From NCBI GenBank assembly GCA_963747345.1, contig CAVVFA010000036.1, positions 1-64,000 of the forward strand: a DNA stretch of 64,000 bases, written 5' to 3'. The DNA is from GCA-2746795 sp963747345 (GTDB lineage Bacteria > Chloroflexota > Anaerolineae > Promineifilales > Promineifilaceae). Under the pieces are notes generated by a model, which ran no database searches, was not told where the DNA came from, and worked only from the letters and a program-made list of their open reading frames with translations. Positions 50,869 through 60,155 of this stretch are shown piece after piece; position 1 is the stretch's first letter, and each line of letters begins with the position of its first letter. The translations under genes and the position numbers were made by a program.

Positions 50869-52884
50869 TTACTCAAGATTTCTAACTTCAGCGGCCGTGC
50901 CACAGGCCAAGGCGCGTTGGGCCAACGCTTTGGCATCGGCCAAATTTAAGGCGCGAATTTGTGCTTTGGCGGGCGCAATCGCTGGTACGCTGATGCTCAA
51001 TTCATCCACGCCCATGCCAATCAAGATAGGCACAGCCTGGGGGTCAGCGCCCAATTCGCCGCAAACGCCCACCCACTTGCCAGCCGCATGAGCCGCTTCC
51101 ACCGTTCGCGCTATCAGCCGCAGCACAGCCGGATGTAAACCATCCGATTTACCCGCCAGCAGGGGATGCATCCGATCCATCGCCAGGGTGTACTGCGTCA
51201 AATCATTCGTGCCTACCGAGAAAAAGTCGACTTCGGCGGCAAAGGCATCAGCCATGAGCGCCGCCGAGGGGATTTCGATCATGATGCCCAGTTCTACGTT
51301 TGGTGCACCGAGTTCTGCTTGAATCTCCCGCACCATGTCCCGCGCTTCCCGCCATTCAGACAGGTCTGCGACCATGGGGAACATGATGCGCAGCGGCCCA
51401 AATTCAGCGGCGCGCAAAATGGCTCGCAGTTGTTTTCGCAGCAGATCAGGGCGGTTCAAACAAAGGCGGATACCGCGTTCCCCTAAGAATGGGTTGTCTT
51501 CGTGGGTGACGTTGATGTAGGGTAATGGTTTGTCCCCGCCGATGTCTAAGGTGCGGACAATGATGGGTTGACCGTTCATCGCCTTCACGATGTCGCGGTA
51601 CACTTCAAACTGCTCAAGTTCCGTTGGCGCTTCGGTGCGCTCCAGGAACAGGAACTCTGTGCGCAGCAAGCCAACCCCTTCCGCGCCAGCCGCAGCCGCT
51701 TTTTCTGCGTCTGCCAGTCCGCCAATATTCGCCACGACTTCTACACGATGCCCATCTTGAGTGATGGCTGGCTGGGTTGCGCTCTTTTGGGCGGCTTTGA
51801 TGGCTGATTTCCATTCTTTTTGTTGAGATTCAGCCTGGCTGATAGCGGCGGCGTCCGGGTCGATGGTGAGGATACCGCTTGTGCCGTTGAGGATAACGGT
51901 TGTTAGATTCTCAATCGCCAATACGCCTTCACCCGCGCTGACGATGGCGGGCAAGCTCAAAGCGCGGGCAATGATAGCTGAATGGGCAGTTGGTCCACCG
52001 GCGGCTGTACAAAAACCGAGGATTTTGTCTCGATCAAGAGCAGCGGTATCAGAGGGGGAAAGGTCGCCTGCTACCAGAATGACGGGGTGAGCCGGTAAGC
52101 TGATTTGCTGTTCGTCTGCGCCCATGAGCAGGCGCAGCACGCGATAGCCGACATCCTGTATATCCGCCGCTCGCCCTGCGAGCAAGGGATCGTTGAGCTG
52201 CGCCATCGCCTGGGCGCGAACATCTATAGCTCCCTGCCAGGCACGGGCGGCGCTTTGTTGTTTGTTGATTCTGGCTAAGACGGCATCCAGTAAATCGGGA
52301 TCGTCTAGTATTTCCAGATGGGCTTCAAAGATGGCGGCTTCGCTGGTGGAGGCCGCTTGCAGCATTTGTTTGTGCAAGGTGGCAAGCTGAATGCGGGCGC
52401 GTTCGATGGCGGCATGAAGGCGCTTCTGTTCATCAGCGACGCCCTGGAACTCCTCTTCAATTTCGATTTCTTCATGCTGCAAGCGATAAATGGGGCCGAT
52501 GGCAATGCCAGGGGCGGCCGGAATGCCTTTGATCATGTTGCTTGCCAGGGCAACGGCCGTTCCTTGCTGTCCATTTGCTGATTTTGGAGCGGGCGCTTCA
52601 GTTGTGTGGGGAGTTTCATGATCTTCGCCCAGGCCATTGGCAACGGCCGTTTCCAAGGCCAACAATGCCGCATCCTCATCCTCGCCTTCCACCAGAATAC
52701 TGATCATACTGCCACTTTCCACACCCAGGGTCAGCAGGGAGATCATGCTCTTGGCGTTGGCTTTTTTAGGGCCATGCACCACCCGAATGTCTGAGTCAAA
52801 CTGTTTAGCCGTATTCACAAACACCTTTGCCGGACGAGCATGTAGGCCGGTGGGATTGTGAATCACTACGTCTATCTGTTTCAT
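50869..52884 (-). CDS. ptsI: HPr-enzyme I fusion of the phosphotransferase system
   Basis: 671 residues. Residues 1-88 are HPr with His15 in NPTGLHARPAKVF and the regulatory-site region KKANAKSMISLLTLGV. An acidic Pro/Ala linker (about 89-115) leads to enzyme I: KGIPAAPGIAIGPIYRLQ, helical HPr-binding domain, phospho-His301 in GGPTAHSAIIARALSLPA, PEP-binding TIM barrel with LLRTEFLFLERTEAPTELEQ and GTNDLTQYTLAMDR, and active Cys in WVGVCGELGADP. It takes phosphate from PEP and passes it through HPr to EIIA. The fusion brings both general PTS proteins into a sugar-specific operon. Start ATG 52884 and stop just before a long intergenic hairpin. Confidence 0.96.
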   Translation of the reverse strand: MKQIDVVIHNPTGLHARPAKVFVNTAKQFDSDIRVVHGPKKANAKSMISLLTLGVESGSMISILVEGEDEDAALLALETAVANGLGEDHETPHTTEAPAPKSANGQQGTAVALASNMIKGIPAAPGIAIGPIYRLQHEEIEIEEEFQGVADEQKRLHAAIERARIQLATLHKQMLQAASTSEAAIFEAHLEILDDPDLLDAVLARINKQQSAARAWQGAIDVRAQAMAQLNDPLLAGRAADIQDVGYRVLRLLMGADEQQISLPAHPVILVAGDLSPSDTAALDRDKILGFCTAAGGPTAHSAIIARALSLPAIVSAGEGVLAIENLTTVILNGTSGILTIDPDAAAISQAESQQKEWKSAIKAAQKSATQPAITQDGHRVEVVANIGGLADAEKAAAAGAEGVGLLRTEFLFLERTEAPTELEQFEVYRDIVKAMNGQPIIVRTLDIGGDKPLPYINVTHEDNPFLGERGIRLCLNRPDLLRKQLRAILRAAEFGPLRIMFPMVADLSEWREARDMVREIQAELGAPNVELGIMIEIPSAALMADAFAAEVDFFSVGTNDLTQYTLAMDRMHPLLAGKSDGLHPAVLRLIARTVEAAHAAGKWVGVCGELGADPQAVPILIGMGVDELSISVPAIAPAKAQIRALNLADAKALAQRALACGTAAEVRNLE

Positions 52885-52968
52885 GGTGACTTGCTCTCTT
52901 TACCATTCCTCAAGCAACTGGCTTTCTATTTTGCATCGTTCCAGACAGTTGAGACAGGTAATTATGGG

Positions 52969-53409
52969 TCATTCGACAGGTTGTTCTTTGCCCAGTTCGG
53001 CGAGTACGAGCGCGGCGTCAGTGGTTTGGCTGAGTGTGAGCGTCAATTCTTCATCTTCAATGACCTCGGCTAAATTGGACAAAACGCCAATGTGTTCATC
53101 TGAGGAAGCAGCAATGCCAATAATCAGGTATGCTTTTTCGCCATCTTCCCAGGCTACGCCTGCTGGAATTTGCAAAACGGAGATACCCGTTTGCAAGATG
53201 TCTTCGCGGTTATCGAATTGGCCGTGGGGAATAGAAACGCCGTTGCCCAAATAAGTAGACATGGTTTCTTCCCGCGCCAGCATGCCTTCGACATACTCTG
53301 CTTTTACACAGCCGCTGTCTACGAGGAGCTGCCCCGCCTGGCGGATAGCATCTGCCTTGTCCACGGCAATGGCTTGTAATTGGATTCTTTCGAGTGCCAG
53401 GATTGTCAT
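52969..53409 (-). CDS. PTS EIIA, mannitol/fructose type
   Basis: 146 residues from ATG 53409 (MTILALERIQLQAIAVDKAD). The start is placed there because the EIIB stop lies at 53414. Phosphoryl-acceptor His62 lies in GNGVSIPHGQFDNRED; VWEDGEKAY-like AWEDGEKAYLIIGIAASSDE is the second family block, with LSNLAEVIEDEEL following. Accepts phosphate from HPr and gives it to EIIB. Confidence 0.95.
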   Translation of the reverse strand: MTILALERIQLQAIAVDKADAIRQAGQLLVDSGCVKAEYVEGMLAREETMSTYLGNGVSIPHGQFDNREDILQTGISVLQIPAGVAWEDGEKAYLIIGIAASSDEHIGVLSNLAEVIEDEELTLTLSQTTDAALVLAELGKEQPVE

Positions 53410-53413
53410 CAGG

Positions 53414-53743
53414 TTACTCCAGATTGCTGACAATTTCGCCGTTGTCAACAAAGGCTTGCACGATGGTATCGAAAACGGGATCGTTTAAGAACATGCTAAA
53501 AGTGACGATGACGGCATCCGGCACTTTGTTTTGTGCGGTTTTGGCAAGCCCTTTGTGGACGACGACAACTTGCGCGTCATCTGGAATGCCGCGGGCTGGT
53601 TTGTGGATAACGGTCACATTGGATACTTTTGCTTTTTTAAGCTTTTTCTTGAGCGCGTTGACGCTCATCAGGCTGGAGCCCATACCGGCTTCACAGGCCA
53701 GGATGATGGTGTTTACTTGGGCGGCTGGAATTGAATTTGTCAT
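53414..53743 (-). CDS. PTS EIIB, mannitol type
   Basis: 109 residues. Phospho-cysteine 17 in NTIILACEAGMGSSLMSVNA, the P-loop-like motif of the mannitol/fructose EIIB group; VVVVHKGLAKTAQ and the C-terminal helix FDTIVQAFVDNG follow. Free-standing rather than fused to EIIC, with the EIIA start five bases after its stop, so A, B and C are three separate polypeptides. Confidence 0.95.
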   Translation of the reverse strand: MTNSIPAAQVNTIILACEAGMGSSLMSVNALKKKLKKAKVSNVTVIHKPARGIPDDAQVVVVHKGLAKTAQNKVPDAVIVTFSMFLNDPVFDTIVQAFVDNGEIVSNLE

Positions 53744-53778
53744 GGTGATCTTCCTTTGCTATAACGAGATAGCTCTGG

Positions 53779-53830
53779 GACGTAACTACAAGGAGTTTTT
53801 GCAGCTACAAAAATCCCTTGTAGTTACGTC
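53779..53830. repeat. GACGTAACTACAAGG hairpin between EIIC and EIIB genes
   Basis: GACGTAACTACAAGG (53779-53793) and its exact inverse (53816-53830), with an internal partial pairing of GTTTTTGCAGCTACAAAAAT. It may tune the relative amounts of EIIC and EIIB/A. Confidence 0.75.
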
Positions 53831-53859
53831 ATTTATTTACTTTTCGATCCTTAGGCTGC

Positions 53860-54927
53860 CTATAAGCCGGGAACGGCCGTTAAACCAGCTTCTTCTGCTT
53901 CTTTTTCATAATCCAACTCGGGCACTGGCCGTACTTTCAGGACAAGCGCACCAACAACCGCAGCAACGACTGTGCCAATAAGGACACCCGTTAGTACCGA
54001 GAAATGTTTTCCCGGGGGGATGACCGCCAAGTAGGCGAAAATGGAGCCTGGTGAAGGGGTTGCCACTAAACCTGCATTGGAGATAGAGAACCAGAAGTCA
54101 GCTGCCATACCACCAGCGATTACGGACAAGAGCATAATGGGATGCGCCAAGACATAGGGGAAATAAATCTCGTGAATGCCACCGAAAAAGTGGATAACCA
54201 TCGCGCCGGGAGAGGATTGCTTGAGTAAACCTTTGCCTGCGATGAAATAGGCAATCAATAATCCCATACCTGGGCCTGGGTTCGTTTCCAGCAAGAAATA
54301 GACAGAAAATCCATTGTCTGTAACTTGCTGTACACCTAATGGCGTTAAGATGCCATGGTTGATAGCATTGTTTAGGAAGAGTATCTTGGCGGGTTCAATG
54401 ATAACTGCCGCTAAGACCAATAATCCGGCATCCACGAGCGTTTCCACACCTGCGCCCAAGAAATTGCTAAATGCTTCAACAATGGGCCCAACCACTACAT
54501 AAGCAATCATAATCAAAAAGATGGACAGAAGACCGGCAGAAAAATTATTGATCAACATTTCAAAGCCTACAGGAATATGGTCTTCGAGTAATCCGTCGAT
54601 TTTCTTCATGGTCCAGCCGCCAAGCGGCCCCATGATCATAGCGCCCAAGAACATGGGAATTTCTGCTCCCACAATGACGCCCATTGTAGCGGCCGCCCCA
54701 ACCACGGCGCCACGTTGTCCATAAACCAAGTATCCACCCGTGTAACCGATTAGAATGGGTAAGAGATAATTAATCATGGGACCGACAAGCGAGGACAACT
54801 CTTCGTTAGGAATCCAACCTGTCGGGATAAACATGGCTGTAATTAAGCCCCAGGCAATAAACGCACCAATATTGGGAATGATCATCCCGGCCAAAAAACC
54901 GCCTACACTTTGAATCTTTTCTCTCAT
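53860..54927 (-). CDS. mtlA: PTS EIIC, mannitol-type membrane permease
   Basis: 355 residues from ATG 54927 (MREKIQSVGGFLAGMIIPNI), with AAGGAGA upstream; the extra 23 codons to 54996 are not needed. About eight membrane segments. Family motifs: GAFIAWGLITAMFIPTGW, GYTGGYLVYGQRGAVVGA, FLNNAINHGILTPLGVQQ, ETNPGPGMGLLIAYF, and HFFGGIHEIYFPYVLAHP, which holds the conserved G-G-I-H-E-I-Y-F sugar-binding motif. Takes up mannitol or a related hexitol and phosphorylates it using EIIB. The short tail ends DYEKEAEEAGL in place of a fused EIIB. Confidence 0.95.
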   Translation of the reverse strand: MREKIQSVGGFLAGMIIPNIGAFIAWGLITAMFIPTGWIPNEELSSLVGPMINYLLPILIGYTGGYLVYGQRGAVVGAAATMGVIVGAEIPMFLGAMIMGPLGGWTMKKIDGLLEDHIPVGFEMLINNFSAGLLSIFLIMIAYVVVGPIVEAFSNFLGAGVETLVDAGLLVLAAVIIEPAKILFLNNAINHGILTPLGVQQVTDNGFSVYFLLETNPGPGMGLLIAYFIAGKGLLKQSSPGAMVIHFFGGIHEIYFPYVLAHPIMLLSVIAGGMAADFWFSISNAGLVATPSPGSIFAYLAVIPPGKHFSVLTGVLIGTVVAAVVGALVLKVRPVPELDYEKEAEEAGLTAVPGL

Positions 54928-54970
54928 GCTGAAGTCTCCTTCTTCTATATAACAAATGTAAACTTGTTTT

Positions 54971-55034
54971 CCTGTAGATATGATTACAGGACACAAAACG
55001 GATAAAGGGAGAGGAAATTTCCGGGGATTTCCTC
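54971..55034 (-). promoter_or_regulatory. Two inverted repeats upstream of the EIIC gene (candidate MtlR sites or leader hairpin)
   Basis: CCTGTA-8-TACAGG at 54971-54990 and GAGGAAAT-8-ATTTCCTC at 55011-55034 lie in the 150-bp gap between the regulator stop and the EIIC start. PRD-type regulators bind such dyads near their target operon; not proven here. Confidence 0.4.
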
Positions 55035-55077
55035 AAACAAAACGTCCGGAGCGTTTAGTAACAAACTGAGTAGGTGC

Positions 55078-56643
55078 TCAAGCAAGCCACTGGGTGATAG
55101 TTTCTATATCTTCAGGTAACAATAAGGGGTGTACTTGAATCACATTGTTTTGCGGTTCGATTTGTGCATTCACTAAGGGAACTGTGGTAATGATTAGTTC
55201 AGCACTTTCGATGAGTTCTTGATTGAGTTCGCGTAAAGAAACAACGCGCAAGGTGCCTAATCTGGGGAAGCGTGCTTTGAGCCGTGCCACCAGTAATTGA
55301 GCCGTGGCCATGCCGCTGGGGCATACGATAATCACCTCTTGCACCAGGTTTGGATGTTCGCGGATATAGGCGGCGCGTAGTAACAGGGCGATGTTGTTGA
55401 TTTCGTTTTCAGGCAGGATAACGGCAGTTCTCTGTTCAATGATGTCCGCTAACACAATGGCTAACTCCCGTTCAAAGCGATATTTGCCCGATAACTCTGT
55501 GTGCTCATAGGTGTGGGGTATCCATAAATTGAATCGATGCCGCAAACAGGCTGGGATAATGTGAATGACAAGGCCATCACGTAATGTTTTGTCTTGGGCC
55601 AGATGCGGTAGGCCGTAGGTATTGACGATGCGGGCTATAAGCTCATCAATGAGTTCAGTAAAGATATGGTCGATTTCTAAATCGCCCGGCCAGCGATCAT
55701 TTCTGGGCGCGGCCAGGAAGTGCATGGCAATATACGCGACTTCAGATTCAGGCCAGCGTGTATTTGAGCGCCAGCCCAAATGCTTGGCAATTTGAGTGGC
55801 GACTGCCCAGATGTTGAGGGTTTGCAGCCAATTCAGCATCTGTTCCTGAACGAGCACAATCTTACCAGCCTGCACGCGGTCTGTTTGCACGGCCAGATTG
55901 AGTGCTAAATCGAGAACGGCGTCGTCTGTAAAACGGCCGTTTACCTGCGCTTCAGCATAAGTCACCTGACCAAACGTTCTTTGCACATCCCACCGTTTGA
56001 TTTGCGACCGTGCTTTTTCCACGATAGGCAATAAATTGGCATCTGTGCCCAGTTCAAAAACAAGGTCTTGAGCGTGAACCATTTTGGTTAATGGTTTACC
56101 AAATGGCGTCTGCCCCCACAATAGAGCAGATATAGCCTGACGATAAGCGCCCTCTGCCCCATAAATCCCAAATCCATAATTCGGGCGTCGTTCCAGGCTC
56201 AATCCCTGACTATTTATCCAGGTTTCAATCGACTCTATATCTTTCAGAATGGTTGTGCGCGAAACATCAGTTAATTGTTGCAGCTGATATAAAATGAGAG
56301 GCTCCTCGGCAACAAGTAAAATCAGGGCAATAAGCTGCTGTCGTTCTTCTACCGATAAAACGAGCTGAAACCTGTCGTCTGTGGTTAATTCACGCAGCAG
56401 CTCACGGCTTTTTTCAGGAGAGCATAATAATTTTGCACCGACCCCAGGTGTCACTTTAAGTTTGACATCTCGCTGCTCTAACCAAACGCGCAGCCCCTTC
56501 AAGCCATAATTGACTTGCCGTGAAGTCAGCTTCATTTCTTCAGCCAAATCAGCAGAGCCAAGCGGTTCGCTTGATTCTACTAAGAGTTGAAGAATATCTC
56601 GCTGACGAGTGGTTAAGGATGTCATCATGAACACGCTGTGCAC
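55078..56643 (-). CDS. mtlR: MtlR-type PRD transcriptional activator of the PTS operon
   Basis: 521 residues: winged-helix regions (TTRQRDILQLLVESSEPLGS, SADLAEEMKLTSRQVNYGLK and LTDVSRTTILKDIESIETWI), two PRD domains (about 190-410; conserved His in AYIAMHFLAAP and IHIIPACLRHRFNLWIPH), then a gat/EIIB-like domain with IIVCPSGMATAQLLVARLKA, whose cysteine can be phosphorylated. A full EIIA domain at the end is lacking. Activity is set by phosphorylation from HPr or EIIB, so it senses PTS sugar flow. ATG at 56643 or the pair at 56628/56625; no strong ribosome site. Divergent of nothing: the same strand as the operon it precedes. Confidence 0.9.
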   Translation of the reverse strand: MHSVFMMTSLTTRQRDILQLLVESSEPLGSADLAEEMKLTSRQVNYGLKGLRVWLEQRDVKLKVTPGVGAKLLCSPEKSRELLRELTTDDRFQLVLSVEERQQLIALILLVAEEPLILYQLQQLTDVSRTTILKDIESIETWINSQGLSLERRPNYGFGIYGAEGAYRQAISALLWGQTPFGKPLTKMVHAQDLVFELGTDANLLPIVEKARSQIKRWDVQRTFGQVTYAEAQVNGRFTDDAVLDLALNLAVQTDRVQAGKIVLVQEQMLNWLQTLNIWAVATQIAKHLGWRSNTRWPESEVAYIAMHFLAAPRNDRWPGDLEIDHIFTELIDELIARIVNTYGLPHLAQDKTLRDGLVIHIIPACLRHRFNLWIPHTYEHTELSGKYRFERELAIVLADIIEQRTAVILPENEINNIALLLRAAYIREHPNLVQEVIIVCPSGMATAQLLVARLKARFPRLGTLRVVSLRELNQELIESAELIITTVPLVNAQIEPQNNVIQVHPLLLPEDIETITQWLA

Positions 56644-56972
56644 TTTCCTAAGCTTCGCTGCTTGAATCTAAATTGCCTTTATTCAAGTTAATTTCTTGAA
56701 TATCAGGAACATTTATACTGCTTAATCATCAATGTTTGTCATTATAGGGCAATTTTGCACAATAAAAACCTCGGATTGTTACAACTTTTTGTATAGCAGT
56801 TATGACAAAACCGGATTTTTTGGTTTCGAGAATTCCTTTTTCTCAAGGCAAATGTACTGCTTGTTTTCAAGGATTGATTTGGAATATTTCCAGGCTGGAG
56901 GGGCGTAACGGCCGTTATGAGAGAGCAGATCGAGGAAGTGTTAGTTTTTAATGTGGCATTGGTCAATAAACG
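56644..56972. other. Gene-free stretch upstream of mtlR
   Basis: 329 bp, AT-rich in its right half. It contains one AACGGCCGTT copy at 56907 and presumably the mtlR promoter. A 74-codon minus-strand open frame (56742-56966) has no domain and no ribosome site, and I do not accept it. Confidence 0.5.
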
Positions 56973-58019
56973 TTAAATCAAATGCCTGCGTTTCAGTGAA
57001 GCTTGCAGCAATGGCTCGATTTGCTGATGTATTGCCGCATTCGCATAGCCAATCCAGCTCACATCAGAATCTACATCAAGCGGTGACTCAAGGAGTTTGC
57101 CAAATTCATCGGTGACGATGATGCCGAGTTCGCGGGCGATCAGTTCGGTGCAGAGGTCGTAGGGGTGACAGCAGATGCCGAGCGCCAGACCGCGCTGCGC
57201 CAGTACGGTTTCCATTACCGGGCGAATGTCGGCGATGAAGCGGTCGTGGCCGGCCATGAGTTCGTAGAGTTGGCCGCCGGAGCAGATGTATTGGTCTTCA
57301 AAGCAGTGGGTTTTGCCTGGCTGTACAGGGCCGAGGGCTTCGCGCACAATTTCTTCGTCAATGGCGGCCAGTTCTTCACGGATGCCGGGGAAGAAACGGG
57401 CGATGGAGGCGAAGCCGTGGGCGATGGTGTCGGCTTGCGAGGGGTGGGGGTAGATGGGGGTGTCTGTGTGGGTGAGGCGATTGTGGCGAACGGCCGTTAT
57501 CCCCTCACCTTTAATCGCCCACACCTGATCCGATAGATGCTGTTTTACCAGTGGAATCTCCGTTTGTACGGCAAATTCAATATCCTGCAAATTGGTGCCT
57601 GCGCCTTTGTTGGGCGCGATGCCGGTTAGAATCCAGGCACTGCGTTTCTGGTACATCAGCCCGCGTGTGCCGTCAATCGGATCGACGATGATGCGCCAGC
57701 GGGCTTCGGCGGCGGGCGTGCCAGGTGGCAGTACCAATTCGCCGTCATCCAGCCCTTCGGCGATGAGGACGATGGGCACATGGATAGCGATTTCTCGACT
57801 GAAATAGTCAACGAGCAGTTCTTCGCTGATGCGGTCGATGGCGTAGATGGTGTCGCCCTCTTCTTCTTTGGCGATGGCCGACATCTCGGCCAGGGAGGCC
57901 GTTTCGCAAGCGGTGACGACGGCCTCTCTTATTTGATTGTGTAAGGTGAGAATCGGTTGGATGAAGTCTTTTAGTTTATGCATGATGGTTGGCGTTACAC
58001 CTGGTATTTTTTCTGCCAT
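56973..58019 (-). CDS. Inositol-monophosphatase-superfamily protein
   Basis: Up to 348 residues (MAEKIPGVT...); a second ATG at 57983 (MHKLKDFIQPILTL) would avoid the 25-bp overlap with the upstream gene. Metal-site motif WRIIVDPIDGTRGLMYQKRS (D-P-I-D-G-T) is intact, preceded by the glutamate in VLIAEGLDDGEL in place of the usual E-E pair. The second signature (WDxAAG) is replaced by CCHPYDLCTELIARELG. Mg-dependent sugar-phosphate phosphatase is likely; the altered second motif makes the substrate unclear. It may be cotranscribed with the membrane phosphodiesterase. Confidence 0.8.
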   Translation of the reverse strand: MAEKIPGVTPTIMHKLKDFIQPILTLHNQIREAVVTACETASLAEMSAIAKEEEGDTIYAIDRISEELLVDYFSREIAIHVPIVLIAEGLDDGELVLPPGTPAAEARWRIIVDPIDGTRGLMYQKRSAWILTGIAPNKGAGTNLQDIEFAVQTEIPLVKQHLSDQVWAIKGEGITAVRHNRLTHTDTPIYPHPSQADTIAHGFASIARFFPGIREELAAIDEEIVREALGPVQPGKTHCFEDQYICSGGQLYELMAGHDRFIADIRPVMETVLAQRGLALGICCHPYDLCTELIARELGIIVTDEFGKLLESPLDVDSDVSWIGYANAAIHQQIEPLLQASLKRRHLI

Positions 58020-60035
58020 GATTTGAGTTGATGGTAAACGGCCGTTGCCCCAATCAAAGGCGTCTCGTCCAGTTCAAACTCAGTCGGGTAGAGGATGAAC
58101 GGCTCTGTTTGATAGCCACCCATGCCGCCATGACTGCCGATGAGTTCTTCATAGGCGCAGACTTCGTTTTTCTCGGCGTCGTAGGGGCTGTTGATGTAGA
58201 GGTCGGGGGCGTCGGGGAAGGTGTCGTAGCGCCGCAAATGATGGGCGGCGTTGGGGCCGAAACCGATCAGCGGATTTTCGCCTTCGATGCGATCTTCGCC
58301 CAGGTAGTAACGGCCGTTCTCCCCAATCACCACCGCGCCCATGTTCAGCCGAATGAATCATGATAAAGCCTACTCCTTCATGCGCGACTAAGCCGTTGAG
58401 TACACCCGGCATAATCGTTTCCACTTCTTCCAGCGTAATGCGTTCTGCGCGGTTTACGCCGTAGACCAGACCCAGGTTGCCCGAGGCCAATACGATGATT
58501 TCTGCGTCTTTGTTAACGGCCGTTTCCTCCATTTCTTCAGACCCAACCTCCACATCCCCATTCTCTTTCTGGCTCTTCTTGAACAGCCGTCTGATGGGGC
58601 CACTCGTTTTCTTATCGTGCTTAATGGCATCGTTCAGGAACACATTGATATGCCCCCAGGATTCATCGCCCCCGGTAACGGCTTGCACCAAACTTTCCTG
58701 GGCAAGCTGCTGCACCAATTCGCCTAGCGAATGGCCGTAACGCTGTTTAAACGTGGCGCCGCCGCTTTGGCCGTGATCTGAAAGTACCACAAACTGATAA
58801 GGGCGCGGTGCACTTTCTGCGGCACTTTCCAGACGAGCAAACTGCTCATCCAATTTACAAAGAACTTTGTACGCATCCGTCGATTCAACGCCAGAATGAT
58901 GTGCCACCTCATCGTAACCCACAAACGTGGCATAAGCTGAAGGCAGACCCGCATACATGTCGCCGATAAGCGTGTAAATATTCAATTCACGCATAATCAC
59001 CGTGGTAAATACCCGCAGCAGCGGATACTTGCCGCCCCGCTGATGCTTGTCCAAAATGGGCTGCACATTATTTTTGCGTGCCTGGTAGAATTCCCATTTT
59101 TCTGTGATGATGTCCCAAATCACCAGCATCAACGTGCGCGTAAAATTGTATGGGTTGGCAAAGTAGGCGTAGAAACTTGTCATATGGAATCGTGACCTAT
59201 TTGTCAGCGTGCTGGCGGTAGTCATGACATACGGCGCATCCCCAGAGAGCAGATTGCCCCGACTGGCGCCGCCATCAACCAGCAAGCCATTGCCATCGGA
59301 GTACCTTTCTTCCAACTTGGCGACTTCATGCGGGCTGCTAGAGGCGATGATTTTTTTGGACTGGCGTTCGTACCAGCGAAAAGCAGGAATGTTGTCGTTG
59401 TTGCCATGCAAAATCCCTGCCTGGGCGGCTGAGGTTTGCGAGGAGAGATCGGTTTCCCAGGCCACGAGTTTGTGATTGCCTTCTTCTAGCCAGCGTTTCA
59501 TTGTGGGAGCATAACCCAGCGCCATCGCCTTTTCCAGAACAGGTTTGGCAAGACCGTCTATCTCCAGAAAAAAGATGCCAGGAACGGCCGTTTCTTCCCG
59601 TTTTGCCATACTTTTAGTGCGACGGCGCACCACGTTGCGATAGTAGGAGTTGTCATCGTCGATAGTGAGAATTGAACTGGCAATCGTGTTGATTGCTGCC
59701 ATACCTAATGCTGCCAAAACGGCCGTTAACAACCCCTCAACATGGAATCCCTCAACCAAAAATCCTGCCAAATAAATAATGACCCCATTCATCACCAGAG
59801 AGGCCAGCCCCAGAGTCAACACCGCAAAAGGCAGGATGAGATAGCTGAGTAAAGGCCAGAGCAGTGCGTTGAGCAGGCCGATCACCGCAGCAGCGATAAA
59901 AGCGGTAGCCATGCTGTCTACATATAAGTTGCTCAAAATGGCAGTCATAAGAATCAGAGCCAGCGCCTGGATAACCCAGATGATTACAATACGAATGAGC
60001 GGATGCTTTGCCCAAGATTTTGACTTTGATTTCAC
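57995..60035 (-). CDS. Membrane protein: four-helix holin-like domain fused to alkaline-phosphatase-type phosphodiesterase, frameshift near 58350
   Basis: GTG start at 60035 with AGGAGA upstream. The first about 130 residues hold four helices (IRIVIIWVIQALALILMTAI, FIAAAVIGLLNALLWPLLSY, LPFAVLTLGLASLVMNGVII and LLTAVLAALGMAAINTIASS), matching the phage-holin-4/YvlD-like membrane family. The rest is a type I phosphodiesterase/nucleotide pyrophosphatase fold: FFLEIDGLAKPVLEKAM (metal Asp), DLSSQTSAAQAGILHGN (nucleophile Thr region), YDEVAHHSGVEST (D-x-x-x-H-H), VLSDHGQSGGATF (D-H). After IMIHSAEH the frame shifts near 58350 and continues with GAVVIGENGRYYLGEDRIEG to the stop at 57995. About 680 residues. 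Likely acts on a phospholipid head group or cell-surface phosphodiester outside the membrane. Confidence 0.87.
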
Positions 60036-60155
60036 GGTGTTATCTCCTGCTGCAGATAGCGAAAAACATCTTCGGAAGTTATATGGGGATCGTAGCAAAA
60101 ATGGGGATTCGTGCCAGCGGGGAGAATTCGTGTAGCCAATAAGGTAAAAAATAAA

